NCBI GenBank assembly: GCA_029448655.1
Contig: JACCLO010000002.1
Span: forward strand, 124,001 to 188,000
Source: Wolfiporia cocos
Taxonomy: Eukaryota > Basidiomycota > Agaricomycetes > Polyporales > Phaeolaceae
Reading direction: 5' to 3'
Length of the DNA stretch: 64,000 nt
Shown: one piece after another, positions 51,827-62,509 of the stretch
How the letters are laid out: each line of letters begins with the position of its first letter
Position numbering within the stretch: the first letter of the stretch is position 1
Position numbers and translations under genes: made by a program
The notes under the pieces: model-generated
Database searches by the model: none
What the model was told of the DNA's origin: nothing
Seen by the model: only the letters and a program-made list of their open reading frames with translations

Positions 51827-54633
51827 CCTTGATGAGCATGCTTTCTGGCTGGCTATTCACCACAGCATCTCAATCTCAGTCTCAGCGCTACAACAAAACT
51901 TACAGGAGGCAGGGCTTACACACAAGCTACTTCAGAAGATTGCAGCAGAGAGGGATGAGGAGCAGCGAGCTGCATGGCATGATGAAATTCGTGACAACTT
52001 TCTGGGGACCAGTGCTGAGTTCATCTTTGTGGACAAAACTAGCAAGAATGATCACACATACAATAGGTGTTATGGGTATTCACTTCGTGGTGAGGCCCCA
52101 AAATTAGTTGATGTCTTCATGCGTGGGGACCAGCACTCGTTAGCCGCTGCGTTATCGCTGGATGGGTATATTGCCACAAAGGTTGTTCCGGGGTCATTTG
52201 ATTCCCAGGCATTCTACAATTTTATTGTCGAAGATGTTGTGAGTACTGTTATCTTCGTCAGTTATTTGCTGGCATATTCTGTATTCTAGCTGCCACAGAT
52301 GAAACCATGGCCCAATGAGTGCTCAGCGATTGTCCTGGACAATTGTCGGATCCACTATGCGGAGAATTTAGCTGAAGTTGTTCGTGCAGCAGGTATATGT
52401 ATCAGCTTGATATTCATTAGCATATACTCATGAGCTAGGCTGCCCATTGATATATCTTCCCCCTTATTCACCTGATCTCAATCTGATTGAGGAGTCGTTC
52501 AGCACATGTAAGTCAGCCTGTCCCCATCCTAGCATGAGAAGTCACAATGCTGCCACAGTGAAGAAACTCATTCGTTGTCACGGTGCACAGATACAGGCTG
52601 AGGAGGATCCAAAGGCAGCATTGTTGGAGGCATGTGGTTGTATTACAGCAGAGATGGCTCACGGTTGGTTCAAACATGCCGGTTACATTATCGAATAGTA
52701 GCTATGTATCAGTGAGATGATACATATTATCTTGTACAAAGCGAGATGGGACATAAAATGCGATAACACTGAATCATATCACACAAAAGATCCACTTGTG
52801 ACATCAGCAAGAAAAGCCCTGTGTGCTGCGAGAAAATGTCCCCATTCTAGGTGCATAAACTTCCCTTTACCCTCCCACTCCTCTCGTGGAAGGGTCTTGA
52901 CATTGGAGGACATATTGATGTCAGGAAAAAGTGCTTGAGATGAAGAGGCCAGTGTGCGATACGGGCGCTTACGGGCGCTTACAGGCTCGGAACATTGGCT
53001 TGGAAGATCGACGCATCGAAACGATGTGCGAAAAAAATTGACAAGTGTCATTATATTTCGGAACGACTGTAGTGGCATGTCATGTTTTATAGCAAGTCAC
53101 ATTGTTCCTGAAAGTGTTTGCACAATGTGGTGTTGAAGTCTTGCCTCTATTTCTCAGTGTGCTAAAAATCTGGCTTTCCTTCACTAGACCTCATGCCCAA
53201 AATGTCATGCTCTCGTCTTCAGTGAACACAGAGCTCACATAATCTTGAAAAAATTATACGGGCATGATATGCTGGTGGAAAAGAAAACATGGATTTATCT
53301 GTAGGACCCCAAAGCTGGCCTAATAGTGGAGTTCCGACAGAAGCCGAAGAGACACAGCAAAAATTACAGCATGCCAAGGATCGTATCAATACGCTGTCTC
53401 TCAAGCTCCGAAATGTGTCTCGTCGTGAATCTCGTGCCAAAGATGCAAATAAAAGGCTTGGACAGGCTTACAAAGCTGATATGGAGGTTGTAATGGCATG
53501 GAAAGAGGCAGAGTGGAAGGAGATTTACAGGGTACAGAGAGGGTAGGGTGGATAGAGGGCCAGCAGAGAGTCCAAGAAGCATTGACACAGTCAGAGAAGC
53601 TGCAGAAGGGATTGAAGCAGGATTTTCAGACAGAGCTGGATAGGCTGGAAATTGCTAGGAGGGTGGAACTATGGAATGCTCAACAGGAAGCTCGATGCCT
53701 AGAAAAGGAGAAGGAGAAGGCTCACTCCCATATAGCACAACTAAGTGCAGAGAATCACGATTTGAAGGCACAGAATGCGGCCCTTATCAAACATGTATCA
53801 CGCATCCCGGCACAGAAGACTACAGCCGTAGATAGAGCGGTGAAGGCAGCACTCAAGACAGCTCCAAATGGTGGAGACAAACCCAGCATCGCGCTGAAGG
53901 ACAGTGGGATTATCCCGGACAAAACCCGTGCTTTAGTCCGAGATTTGGTTGGCAGTGGAGTGCCTGCTGGACAAGTCAATGCCACAATCACAGCAGTTGC
54001 AGAAACTACAGGAGCAAGTGTGATTGGGAGTCTGAGCAAATGCTCCGTGGATAGGATTATGCTTGAGGGCTATGTGGCAGCTAAGATACAGATTGTGGAG
54101 GATGTGTCTCATGCTGAAGGTCAGTGTACATCTTACAAGATATGGGCTCTAACCAGGTTCATATGCTCCATTAGGGATAATAATTAGTGGAGATGGGACA
54201 ACACACAAACACATCAACTATGAGTCACATCATGTGTATGTGAACCATGGTGATACACACACCCGACGCACTATAGGTGTTCACTCAGCTCCCAATCGCA
54301 CAAGCGAGCAGCAGCTCAAGGGGTGGAAGACACTCACTGCTGACTTATATGACACCTACAATGCCAGTCCTAGGGGGCAGAGGAATCTGGTCAAGGCACA
54401 AGAATTTGCAGCGAAAATTGCCGGTGTCAATACTGACCATGCGGAAGATCAAAAGAGATTCACTTGCCTCTGTCAAGAGTGGAAGAAACGATGTGCTGAA
54501 GAAGTGCGTGGAGAGAGGGCATTAGCATTGATGGCACAAGAAGAGCTCATTCCGCTCTTGTGGGAAGAGAATACTCACACAATAGAGGAGATCGGCTGTG
54601 TAATGGTATGGGAGAAGCTATCAGAAGAGGAGC

Positions 54634-55563
54634 TGTCACAAGCCAATTTCAAAGCCTAGTAGAACACGCTAGCTTGGCACCCCACTCACGCCGTACGCAC
54701 GCTACAGCACTCTATCCGAGCCCAGCTGGAACCCCACGGCAACGCTAGTAGAAGCCCTCCGCTATACAGGACACTACGGGCACTAGCAGACCACCAGCAG
54801 TCTAACCCTAAAACTCAGTCCAAGTCCCGGCAGCAAGACATACGCTGCCTAGTCCCTAAACCCCGGAGTCACGAGCCGACCCCTAGAGTCCAACAGGCTA
54901 CTATAGCACGACGGCACGCCTTGTACAGATCAGGCTAAACCATCGCACACTACGCTATACGCCAACTAGGGGCATGGTCTACACTCGCACGTGACCCAGT
55001 ACACTAAACCTAACGCCTCGCGTCCCCACCGCACGGACACGCGCCATTACTGGCATAGACATTATACTATACCCCTTATACACCCTGACCTACGAGTACA
55101 CCAGGCAGGGATAATAACCCCAGGCTCTGCACGACTGAGAACCCTACCAGTCACAGAGCGCTGTACCCCGATCGTGGCAGACCACGCCCGATCACGGGCT
55201 TAGAACCCCGCCATTACCGGCGCATCCACGATCGACGAGAACCACTGATCGAACCCGATAGACTGGCTACTCCATTGATCCGCCCCTTACACTACGTTAC
55301 CATGGACATCCTCGCGTACCCCAGCGCTCCGATGCCATTACCGGCACGTAGCTCATAGCCAGTTAGATACCAGTACGTAGAGGCCTCTGAGCCACCGTAC
55401 ACAAACATGTACAAATAGATTAGGAGTATATATGCCGGGCAGTCTTGAGCATAAACCTCAGACTTGTCTTGGCCTTTTGTGCCTTGAGATGCCCGGACCA
55501 GGAAGGCGCTTTCATGCGACCCACCTTCCCCCGGTGTGTGTCTTAAGGTTGCGCTTGTGTCAG
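54634..55563. repeat. Family-3 solo LTR, 930 bp (TSD GGAGC)
   Basis: TGTCACAAGCC..GCTTGTGTCA, flanked by GGAGC at 54629-54633 and 55564-55568. The reverse complement of 58406-59333. Contains ATTACCGGC motifs but no coding region. Confidence 0.93.
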
Positions 55564-56010
55564 GAGCAGAATCAGAAACACTATGAGACACTGCACAGAA
55601 TCATCAATCGGCTAGGAATGGCAGAATACGACGCACTTTCTACCGAGGAGAAACACCATGTGGACTTGTTTGTCTGGGCAGGCTGCTGCATGCACAAGGA
55701 GCTAAATTCCATCAAGGGAGGAAATGCAGCAATGGTGGCATTTTGGGCCAAGGCTGGCATTACTGGGCCAATTCTGCTGATGAACCGGGATAATGCTACT
55801 GCTGCTGCCATAGGAGGGGTGGCAACTAGAGTGACTGCAGAGGAAGTATCAGAAGGTGGTGGCACCAAGACAACGAAGTTGGCAGGGGCTATATTTCGAC
55901 ATAAGGATGACAAGAAAGGGCAGCAAGACACATACTTCGAAGCATCTTCTGCCGTGGGAGCTATCATGCGCTTCCCTGATACCAGTAACACACGCTATCA
56001 GTCACACTGC

Positions 56011-57713
56011 TAGTGTTGCCGAAGTTCGGTTCAGTTCAGGTTCAGGGGGGTCTGGGGCTGAACCTAGAACTGAACCGACTGCAGGGAGCCTGAACCTGAA
56101 CCTGAATCTGAACCTGGACTGAACCTGCTGAACAGGTTCGGTTCATGGTTCGAACTAGGTTCGAACCACTAAATGACTTGCTTTTCTAAAATGTAAAAAT
56201 AATTTTGAGTCCACTGGAGTAACCGATGTGCTGCAAAATAAATGTGCCATAGACATTAGAACCATGTAAGAACACCGAGACGCGACCAAACACGCATCAA
56301 AATGACGCAGAATGCACCACGGAAAGCCAGCTGGTAGGCAGAGGCATTATGCCCATCCGAGGTGGTTTAGCCACAGCTCGACCGATCGTGATCGACGTTG
56401 AACCTTCGCTGGTTTGCGCACAATCTGAAACGTCGCAAAAGCCCTGCGGACACTCTCTGGCTACTCATCTAGTCAAAGACAGGTACTATCCGACATTTCT
56501 CTAGGCTCTCTAGCATAGACAGGTCTGTCCCAACCTCGACTACTTTCCTATAGCTTTTTCCATGTCTTGTCTCTCTAACCTCTGCGCACCACCTTAGATC
56601 TACGGTCTATCGGTCTCGTAAAATAATTTTCTAGTATTCCAGGACAATCCTCACTGTTTCAGGGTTCGTCTCCGACTTGTCTAGCTTGTAGGGTGCATAC
56701 TCAAATTTTAGGGCACTCAAAATGTTGTAGAAAACCTTATAGCTCTCTATGTATTTAGGCGATGTGCAGATACGAGAAAATACATTGATTACTTCCAAGA
56801 CAAAGTTAGACAAAGAGCTGTGCTCGAGGCGTTTGCTCAGGACTTAGGGAATCAGTTACCAATGTTTTGATTTGATTTCTATTATTCCTGATCCATTCAA
56901 CGTGCCGCCGCCGTTTGGATCGCTACAAGCTGCGTGTCTCCTAGGTACATTGCTCGCCATCGACCCCTCAAACACCTCACCTATCGTGGCACATCCTGAC
57001 CTGCCCGGGAAACCCGAGGGAAATATTTTTCTGACAACACCAAACTTCAAGGTCTGCAGTGCCTCTATTTGGTGTCTATTGGGCTGCTACATTCCAAATT
57101 GGCTCTTAATCTTCTTTACAGTGGTAAAACATAACTTTTGATGCACTCAAGGCAGCAAATTTGAGCAGTTCAGTAATCAGAATCCATGAGCAGAATGAGT
57201 GTGAATTAGCCTGAGGCAAAGCTTAATAACAAACCTTATTAGACAGCTCTGTATATAACCTAGGTTCATGGATATGAAGTGAAACATTGTGAACTACATT
57301 TTTTACTTCATCTGACAGCAGTGAATGTAGCCCAGTGCCAAAGAAAGCACAGTACTTCCAACATGGGGCTGAGCTCTCACCATATTGGGAGACTGGAGTA
57401 TATCAGTGCTGATGCTTGCCATTGTGAAACCAGTTATCCATAGCTTACTGCAACAATACTATAGCAAAAATGGCAAGAATATGATTGTAATTTATGCTTA
57501 TCCACCAGCAGTTGCCAAGAATATGTTAATGCTAAGTGGTTCAAGGTTCAGTCCGGTTCGAACCTGGTTCAAGGGTACCCATGGCCCCCCTGAACCAAGA
57601 ACTGAACCTTGACATCCTACCCTGAACCGGACCTGGACTGAACCTGAACCTAGGTTCGGTTCCGGTGGTTCAGGTTCTGAACCTTGGTTCTGAACTGAAC
57701 TTCGGCAACACTA
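56011..57713. mobile_element. hAT-like non-autonomous element (8-bp TSD CACACTGC)
   Basis: 1703 bp with terminal inverted repeats starting TAGTGTTGCCGAAGTTCGG, flanked by CACACTGC at 56003-56010 and 57714-57721. An 8-bp duplication and a TAGTG-type end point to the hAT superfamily. The subterminal 150 bp or so at each end is packed with GGTTC/GAACC words in both orientations. Internal frames (e.g. minus 56813-56631, plus 56872-57141) are short and not recognised as a transposase. Confidence 0.85.
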
Positions 57714-58405
57714 CACACTGCGCTGCGGCGGAACTGCTAGTGAACTTATCTCTGTATATTGAGTTTCTGGAAGCAGTCCGGGACAAGAAGGATAACCATA
57801 CCTTCAATCATATGGAAGCAAACCTGTTCAAAGCACTGCATGACAAACCAACCATCACGGAGCTATGCGTGCTTGCTCTATATTCGCAGGCTGTCTCTCA
57901 TCCATACCTCCGCCAGGTCCGTGGTCCTAATCAGGAGCATTCAAACATTCTGGACCTGAGGCCACTACATGAACGTGTCATAGAACACTGCAGACGGATC
58001 ATCAGCACCCCATCACTTCTACTTGCTGCCGATGCATCTTATAGCCAAGGATCACTTGATGGAAAGCTGTGGGAAAGGCCAGAAGTCATTTATACAGTTC
58101 ATAGACTGAAAGAATCACTTCCTCACCTTGAGGCTGTGATGGTTGCATTCTTCGAAGGCGCACTGGCAACCTGGGAACGATTCAGCATTGAATTTGCAAA
58201 GGGCGGTCACATAAACATCCTATCAGCTTCCGAGAAGCAGCGTGCATGGATGTGCACCACAAATGACGATAATGAAGGGGCATTAGGGGCTTACCGTGTA
58301 GGTGCACACCGTGCACCAAGCATGACACTCCATCAGTACAATGCACGCCAGGTCTTCAAGACAAATGAGACAGCAATCTACGTTAATAGCATATTGGGCC
58401 ATACC

Positions 58406-59333
58406 TGACACAAGCAACAAACTAGCACTCAACCGGGGGAAGGGGGCTCGCTCAAAGGCGCCTTCCAGGTCCCGGGACCACTAGCCGTCAAAGGCCAAGA
58501 CAAGTCTGAGGTTTACGCTCAAGACTGTCTGGCATATATACTCCTAATCTATTTGTACATGTTTGTGTACGGCGGCTCAGAGGCCTCTACGTACTGGTAT
58601 CTAACTGGCTATGAGCTACGGGCCGGTAATGGCATCGGAGCGCTGGTATGCGAGGATGTCCATGGCGACGTAGCGTATAAGGGGCGGATCTAAGGAGTAG
58701 CCAATCTGTCGGGTTCGATCGGTGGTTCTCGTCGATCGTAGGTGCGCCGGTAATGGCGGGGTTCTAAGTCCGTGATCGGGCGTGGTCTGCCACGATCGGG
58801 ATATAGCGCTCTATGACTGGTAGGGTTCTCAGTCGTGCAGAGCGTGGAGTTATTATCCCTGCCTGATGTACTCGTAGGTCAGGGTGTATAAGGGGTATAG
58901 TATAATGTCTATGCCAGTAATGGCGCGTGTCCGTGCGGTGGGGACGCGAGGCGTTAGGTTTAGTGTACTGGGTCACGTGCGAGTGTAGACCATGCCCCTA
59001 GTTGGCGTATAGCGTAGTGTGCGATGGTTTAGCCTGATCTGTACAAGGCGTGCCGTCGTGCTATAGTAGCCTGTTGGACTCTAGGGGTCGGCTCGTGACT
59101 CCGGGGTTTAGGGACTAGGCAGCGTATGTCTTGCTGCCGGGACTTGGACTGAGTTTTAGGGTTAGACTGCTGGTGGCCTGCTAGTGCCCGTAGTGTCCTG
59201 TATAGCGGAGGGCTTCTACTAGCGTTGCCGTGGGGTTCCAGCTGGGCTCGGATAGAGTGCTGTAGCGTGCGTACGGCGTGAGTGGGGTGCCAAGCTAGCG
59301 TGTTCTACTAGGCTTTGAAATTGGCTTGTGACA
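58406..59333. repeat. Family-3 solo LTR, inverted copy, 928 bp (TSD ATACC)
   Basis: TGACACAAGC..GGCTTGTGACA, flanked by ATACC at 58401-58405 and 59334-59338. Opposite orientation to 54634-55563, with scattered differences. Confidence 0.93.
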
Positions 59334-60080
59334 ATACCGACCATCAATTTCTGCGGAAGGAAGCTTGCAGAATTGATTCAAGTGGGCTGGAAAAGCAGAG
59401 GCAGGAAGAGCAAGCAAGGGAGGATGCCCGAGTTGTTGCCTGAAGACAAGAGCTTAACAGGAAAGCAGAAGCACAGAATGAAGTTAAACGAGCACGTCTA
59501 GCGGCACTCACGGTCATTCTGGATCCAACACAGCTCACTGAAAATTTAAGTGTGAAACAAATTGATGCACAGATTGAGTGGCATCGTCAATATGATGCAG
59601 AGAAGCTGATACCTCCTTCAAAAAACCTACAACGAAAAGCGGCTAAATTAGCAGCCCTCAGAGCAGCTGTGGAACATTATGGAGGGGGTGCATATACCGC
59701 TGCTGATGCCAAACCTACAGCAGATACCGAGAGCGCAATTGACATTGGCGAGGGATCTGAGACTGATACTGAGATGGAAAGAGATAACTGACCTGCGGCT
59801 TCCTTAATAGCCATCCTTGCATGACTTATATCTTGGGATCATATAATCTGCACACTACTTGAGCTGATAGCATACATAGGTACTACTAGTGACATCAAAT
59901 CCTAGAGCAACGCCCTGGACTTCAAGTAACACCCTGGACTTCGAGCGGTACCAGCGTCAAAAGCGCCACCATCACAATTCCAGCGTCGAAATCCCTTGTA
60001 AGGTAAGCAATTCAGACTCCGAGGTGATAAGCTCGGGACACATTTCTAGGCGGGGTTGCCCCTCCCCATTTCTCGTCAAC

Positions 60081-62214
60081 ATGTCCCTCCGCTCCTTAAG
60101 TGACCACCGTCGCGCAACACGTGTTGGCCCCGATGACAACGATTACGACGATTACGCGCTCTCTCTACGCAGACTCCATGAAATCGCCTGGCGAGGGAAT
60201 CCCCAGGATCTCTTTCATCCTATCTCTGTTACGTCCGACGCGCAGCGCGTAGAAGATGAACTTCCAGAAAATCCTATGGTGCTTCGATGGGACTCAGATT
60301 CCACCACAAAGGAATTGACTGAATATACCCGGGCGGTCCTTGTCAGGGACGAGTATCGCAGCATGCTACAGGACATCATCAACACATTCTGGTGGGATGG
60401 TGATGGAGCAAACCAAGGCGGGAATGACAGGGGCGATGCACCCGCGCATATGGATGCTGAGCCAATCCATAACCCCTTCGTTGGCTTGCCGAGCCAAAAG
60501 AGGTCTGGGTCCGGTGGAATCGTTATTGGCAATCCCGGTATCGGTGAGGATGCCTACTATTCAAGTCATCTTGTCCTTCTCACAAAGCCACAGGGAAAAG
60601 CCTTTTTCTGTTCTATGTACTTGCCCTCCGCCTCCTCGCAGGGCAACCCACCACCTTCCAGAAGGATAAGAAATCGAGCTTCGTCCTAAATGATGAAGGA
60701 GTCTTCGAGTTTCCCGGTGGCTTCGAAACAAAGGATGACCTACACCGCTACGTTCCCGGCGGAACATGGTTCTTGGTCGACTCCAATCGATATTTGACAG
60801 ATGTGCCTCCAATATACGATAGGTTGGCTTTCCGCTGCCCTGGCTTTATACTGCAGGCGGCGTCTCCGCGCGGGCAGCGTCTTCAATGGTGGAAGAAAGC
60901 TCCGAGGCCAGTAGTGAAGTTCTGGATGAAGCCTTGGACAGTTGGGGAGCTCATTGTAGGGTGAGCCTCCTTGCTTCGTTCTCTTTGTGAGCGATGAATG
61001 AACGTCTTGACAGCCTGGATCTTCAGTCGTGGGAAGCCGGCCAAGACAAGCCTTCAGCGCAAGACATCGCGGACTTCGCTAAACTCTATGGCACCTCTGC
61101 TCGCCAGGTATATAGCTGTGGGGCGAACCAAGAGATTTACAAAGAACTAATCGAACAAGAGATTAAGCAACTGGATGATTTGACGAAGTTGAATCAACTG
61201 GTTAACAATGCCCATGCCGTAGCCGAGGATGAGAAAATATCTCATCTCTTCCTTGAGGTCACTCCACGGCCCGGTGATCGAACGAAATATAACGTGAATG
61301 TAGCCACCGACTACCTATGGCGCAAACTGAAGGGTGGTCTCGACAAAACCTTGGAGCACAAAGCCAATGAGCTATATCAGCAATACGTTAAAGATCCTGT
61401 CACCAGGGGTCTCGCCGGCCGCTTCTTGGAATGTGCAGTCCTTGTCGAGTTTCCCAAGGGCGGCGAGTGGCCCATGACCGCCATGAAGAAGCGCCCGCCG
61501 TCGAAGATAAATACTCATTGGAAATCCGATGACACCAAACCTTGCCGGTACCTTCGCTTGGGCTGCCAAGGCCGCAACGTAACTATAGCAAACGGTCGGA
61601 TCGATGCATCAGTTGAGAAATTCGAGTATCTGCCCCGCTACCCCTTCTCTAGGAAAACCTCGGAATTGAAGGATGGGTTCTACGCCCCTGATTCTGACTC
61701 CCAGCCTTCATTCGACGCGTTTGTTTACGAAGCTGGTTCTCGACGTGCAACCATCTTCCAGGTGACTGGCAGCCCCAAGCACGAAATCTCCACGCTGGGT
61801 CTAAAACAGCTACATGATTGCGGCGCGAAGTCTATTCGTCTCGTCGTCATCACACCTCCCATTGAAGAAGGCAGCGTTTTGGATATCTCGGCTGCCAACT
61901 CCGACAGGGACAAGCTGAGCGAGGTTTATCACCTCGTGGTACCAAAGACAGGTATTCTACCCCGTAGCCAGGCCAGCGGCCGCAATATCAAAGGAAAGCA
62001 GCCCCGAACGCGGCCAATTGCGCGGCAGACCGATATTGGCGCGGAGACCTCCAGCGTTGATGCAGGCCTGCCCACCACCGAGCCGGGAAGTACTGCTACA
62101 GGGTCGCGTAGTGCGGAGCCACCGCGCAAGAGGCGTAGGGCCAAGGACTGGAGTGAACTCGTGCCTCCTCGAGAGATGCGTGATCGCAAGGCGAAACGGG
62201 CGCGGAGGGGATGA
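60081..62214 (+). CDS. P-loop NTPase plus nuclease-like protein of Crinkler/CR-effector type
   Basis: Start MSLRSLSDHRR at 60081 (an in-frame ATG at 59889 is possible). Intron 60544-60593 (GTGAGG..CACAG) joins GNPGI-G to GKSLFLFYVLALRLLAG, making a Walker A GNPGIGKS. Walker B is GTWFLVDS. Intron 60961-61013 (GTGAGC..GACAG) joins ..VGELIVG to LDLQSWEAG in phase. Then come a helical region and a C-terminal domain with RFLECAVLVEF, FDAFVYEAGSRRATIFQVTG and LGLKQLHDCG, the layout of restriction-endonuclease-like domains in basidiomycete CR proteins, with Gln-x-Thr where ExK is usual. The tail is basic (PPRKRRRAKDW, RKAKRARRG), so nuclear targeting is likely. About 680 residues, no stop. Known relatives act as effectors or in conflict systems; the role here is not known. 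Confidence 0.65.
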
Positions 62215-62509
62215 TTATATTGGTCGTCATGTCGGGACGTTCACGGGCTTCGTAACGGGGCGCAATATACCCGTCGGTTTGCTATCAATATGCTCACGGA
62301 GTCGAACACAGCCTAGCTAGTGGGACCTCATATGTATCGATACACATCTGAAGCTGTATCAATCGCCGCAGAAATAATTAGTGGTCGCGATCACACGCAG
62401 GCGGTCCTCTCGCGAGACCGGGCCTCGCGCTTGCTGCTCGTGAACGAGTGCGCGCCAGCGAGCGCGCTCCTCGTCCTCGTCCTCGCCTTCGCCTTCGCCG
62501 TCTCCCGCG
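62215..62509. other. Intergenic region upstream of ATG7
   Basis: The 295 bp between the CR-type gene and the ATG7 start. No feature recognised beyond a rise in GC content toward ATG7. Confidence 0.4.

Larger units (their letters stand above)
41535..52698 (+). pseudogene. Tc1/mariner-type transposase (DD34E), split by element C
   Basis: Part 1 (41535-41814; MYYHTLLVMENKKISEDMK) has a helix-turn-helix region (LRLWNNGWDEDDIFKIL). Part 2 (51832-52698) has the catalytic core: VDKTSKN (first Asp), VLDNCRIH (second Asp) and YSPDLNLIEE (Glu). Removing element C and one TSD copy rejoins the codons in frame (..HPDTYL, DEHAFW..). Two introns lie in the core: GTGAGT from about 52238 and GTATAT..CTAG at about 52392-52438. 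With the second removed, 34 residues separate Asp2 and Glu. The enzyme would have moved the element by cut and paste at TA; the insertion inactivates it. Confidence 0.88.
41392..53069 (+). mobile_element. Tc1/mariner-like DNA transposon, split by retroelement C
   Basis: Terminal inverted repeats of 103 bp (41392-41494 and 52963-53065) differ at about six positions. The right end runs four bases further (ACTG) and is followed by TA at 53070-53071, so the full end would be CAGTCGTTCCG next to a TA target. The left outer CAGT was lost to the truncated LTR. Without the 10-kb insertion the element is about 1.66 kb and carries one transposase gene. Confidence 0.88.
53289..59791 (+). pseudogene. Basidiomycete orphan, transposase-like gene broken by three insertions
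   Basis: Pieces: 53289-54633, 55564-56010, 57722-58405 and 59334-59791. Removing each insertion and one TSD copy restores an open frame (e.g. ..RYQSHC to AAAELLVNLSL). The N terminus is coiled coil (KLQHAKDRINTLSLKLRN). The core has SGDGTTHKHINYESHHVYVN, NTDHAEDQKRF, LFVWAGCCMHKELNSIKGGN, LAGAIFRHKDDKKGQQDTY, FPDTSNTRYQSHC, LCVLALYSQAVSHPYLRQVRG and WMCTTNDDNEGALGAYR; the C terminus is charged. I know this pattern as a multicopy family in Agaricomycetes with no assigned function. Its acidic motifs and copy number suggest a transposase, which is inference. It also has a frame change near 53540 and a TGA near 59441-59443. Confidence 0.65.

Noticed and set aside
55432..55563. Apparent start of the 55564-56010 coding piece at an upstream ATG in the solo LTR
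   Set aside because: The LTR and its TSD show that this ATG is inside the insertion; the host frame starts at the TSD.
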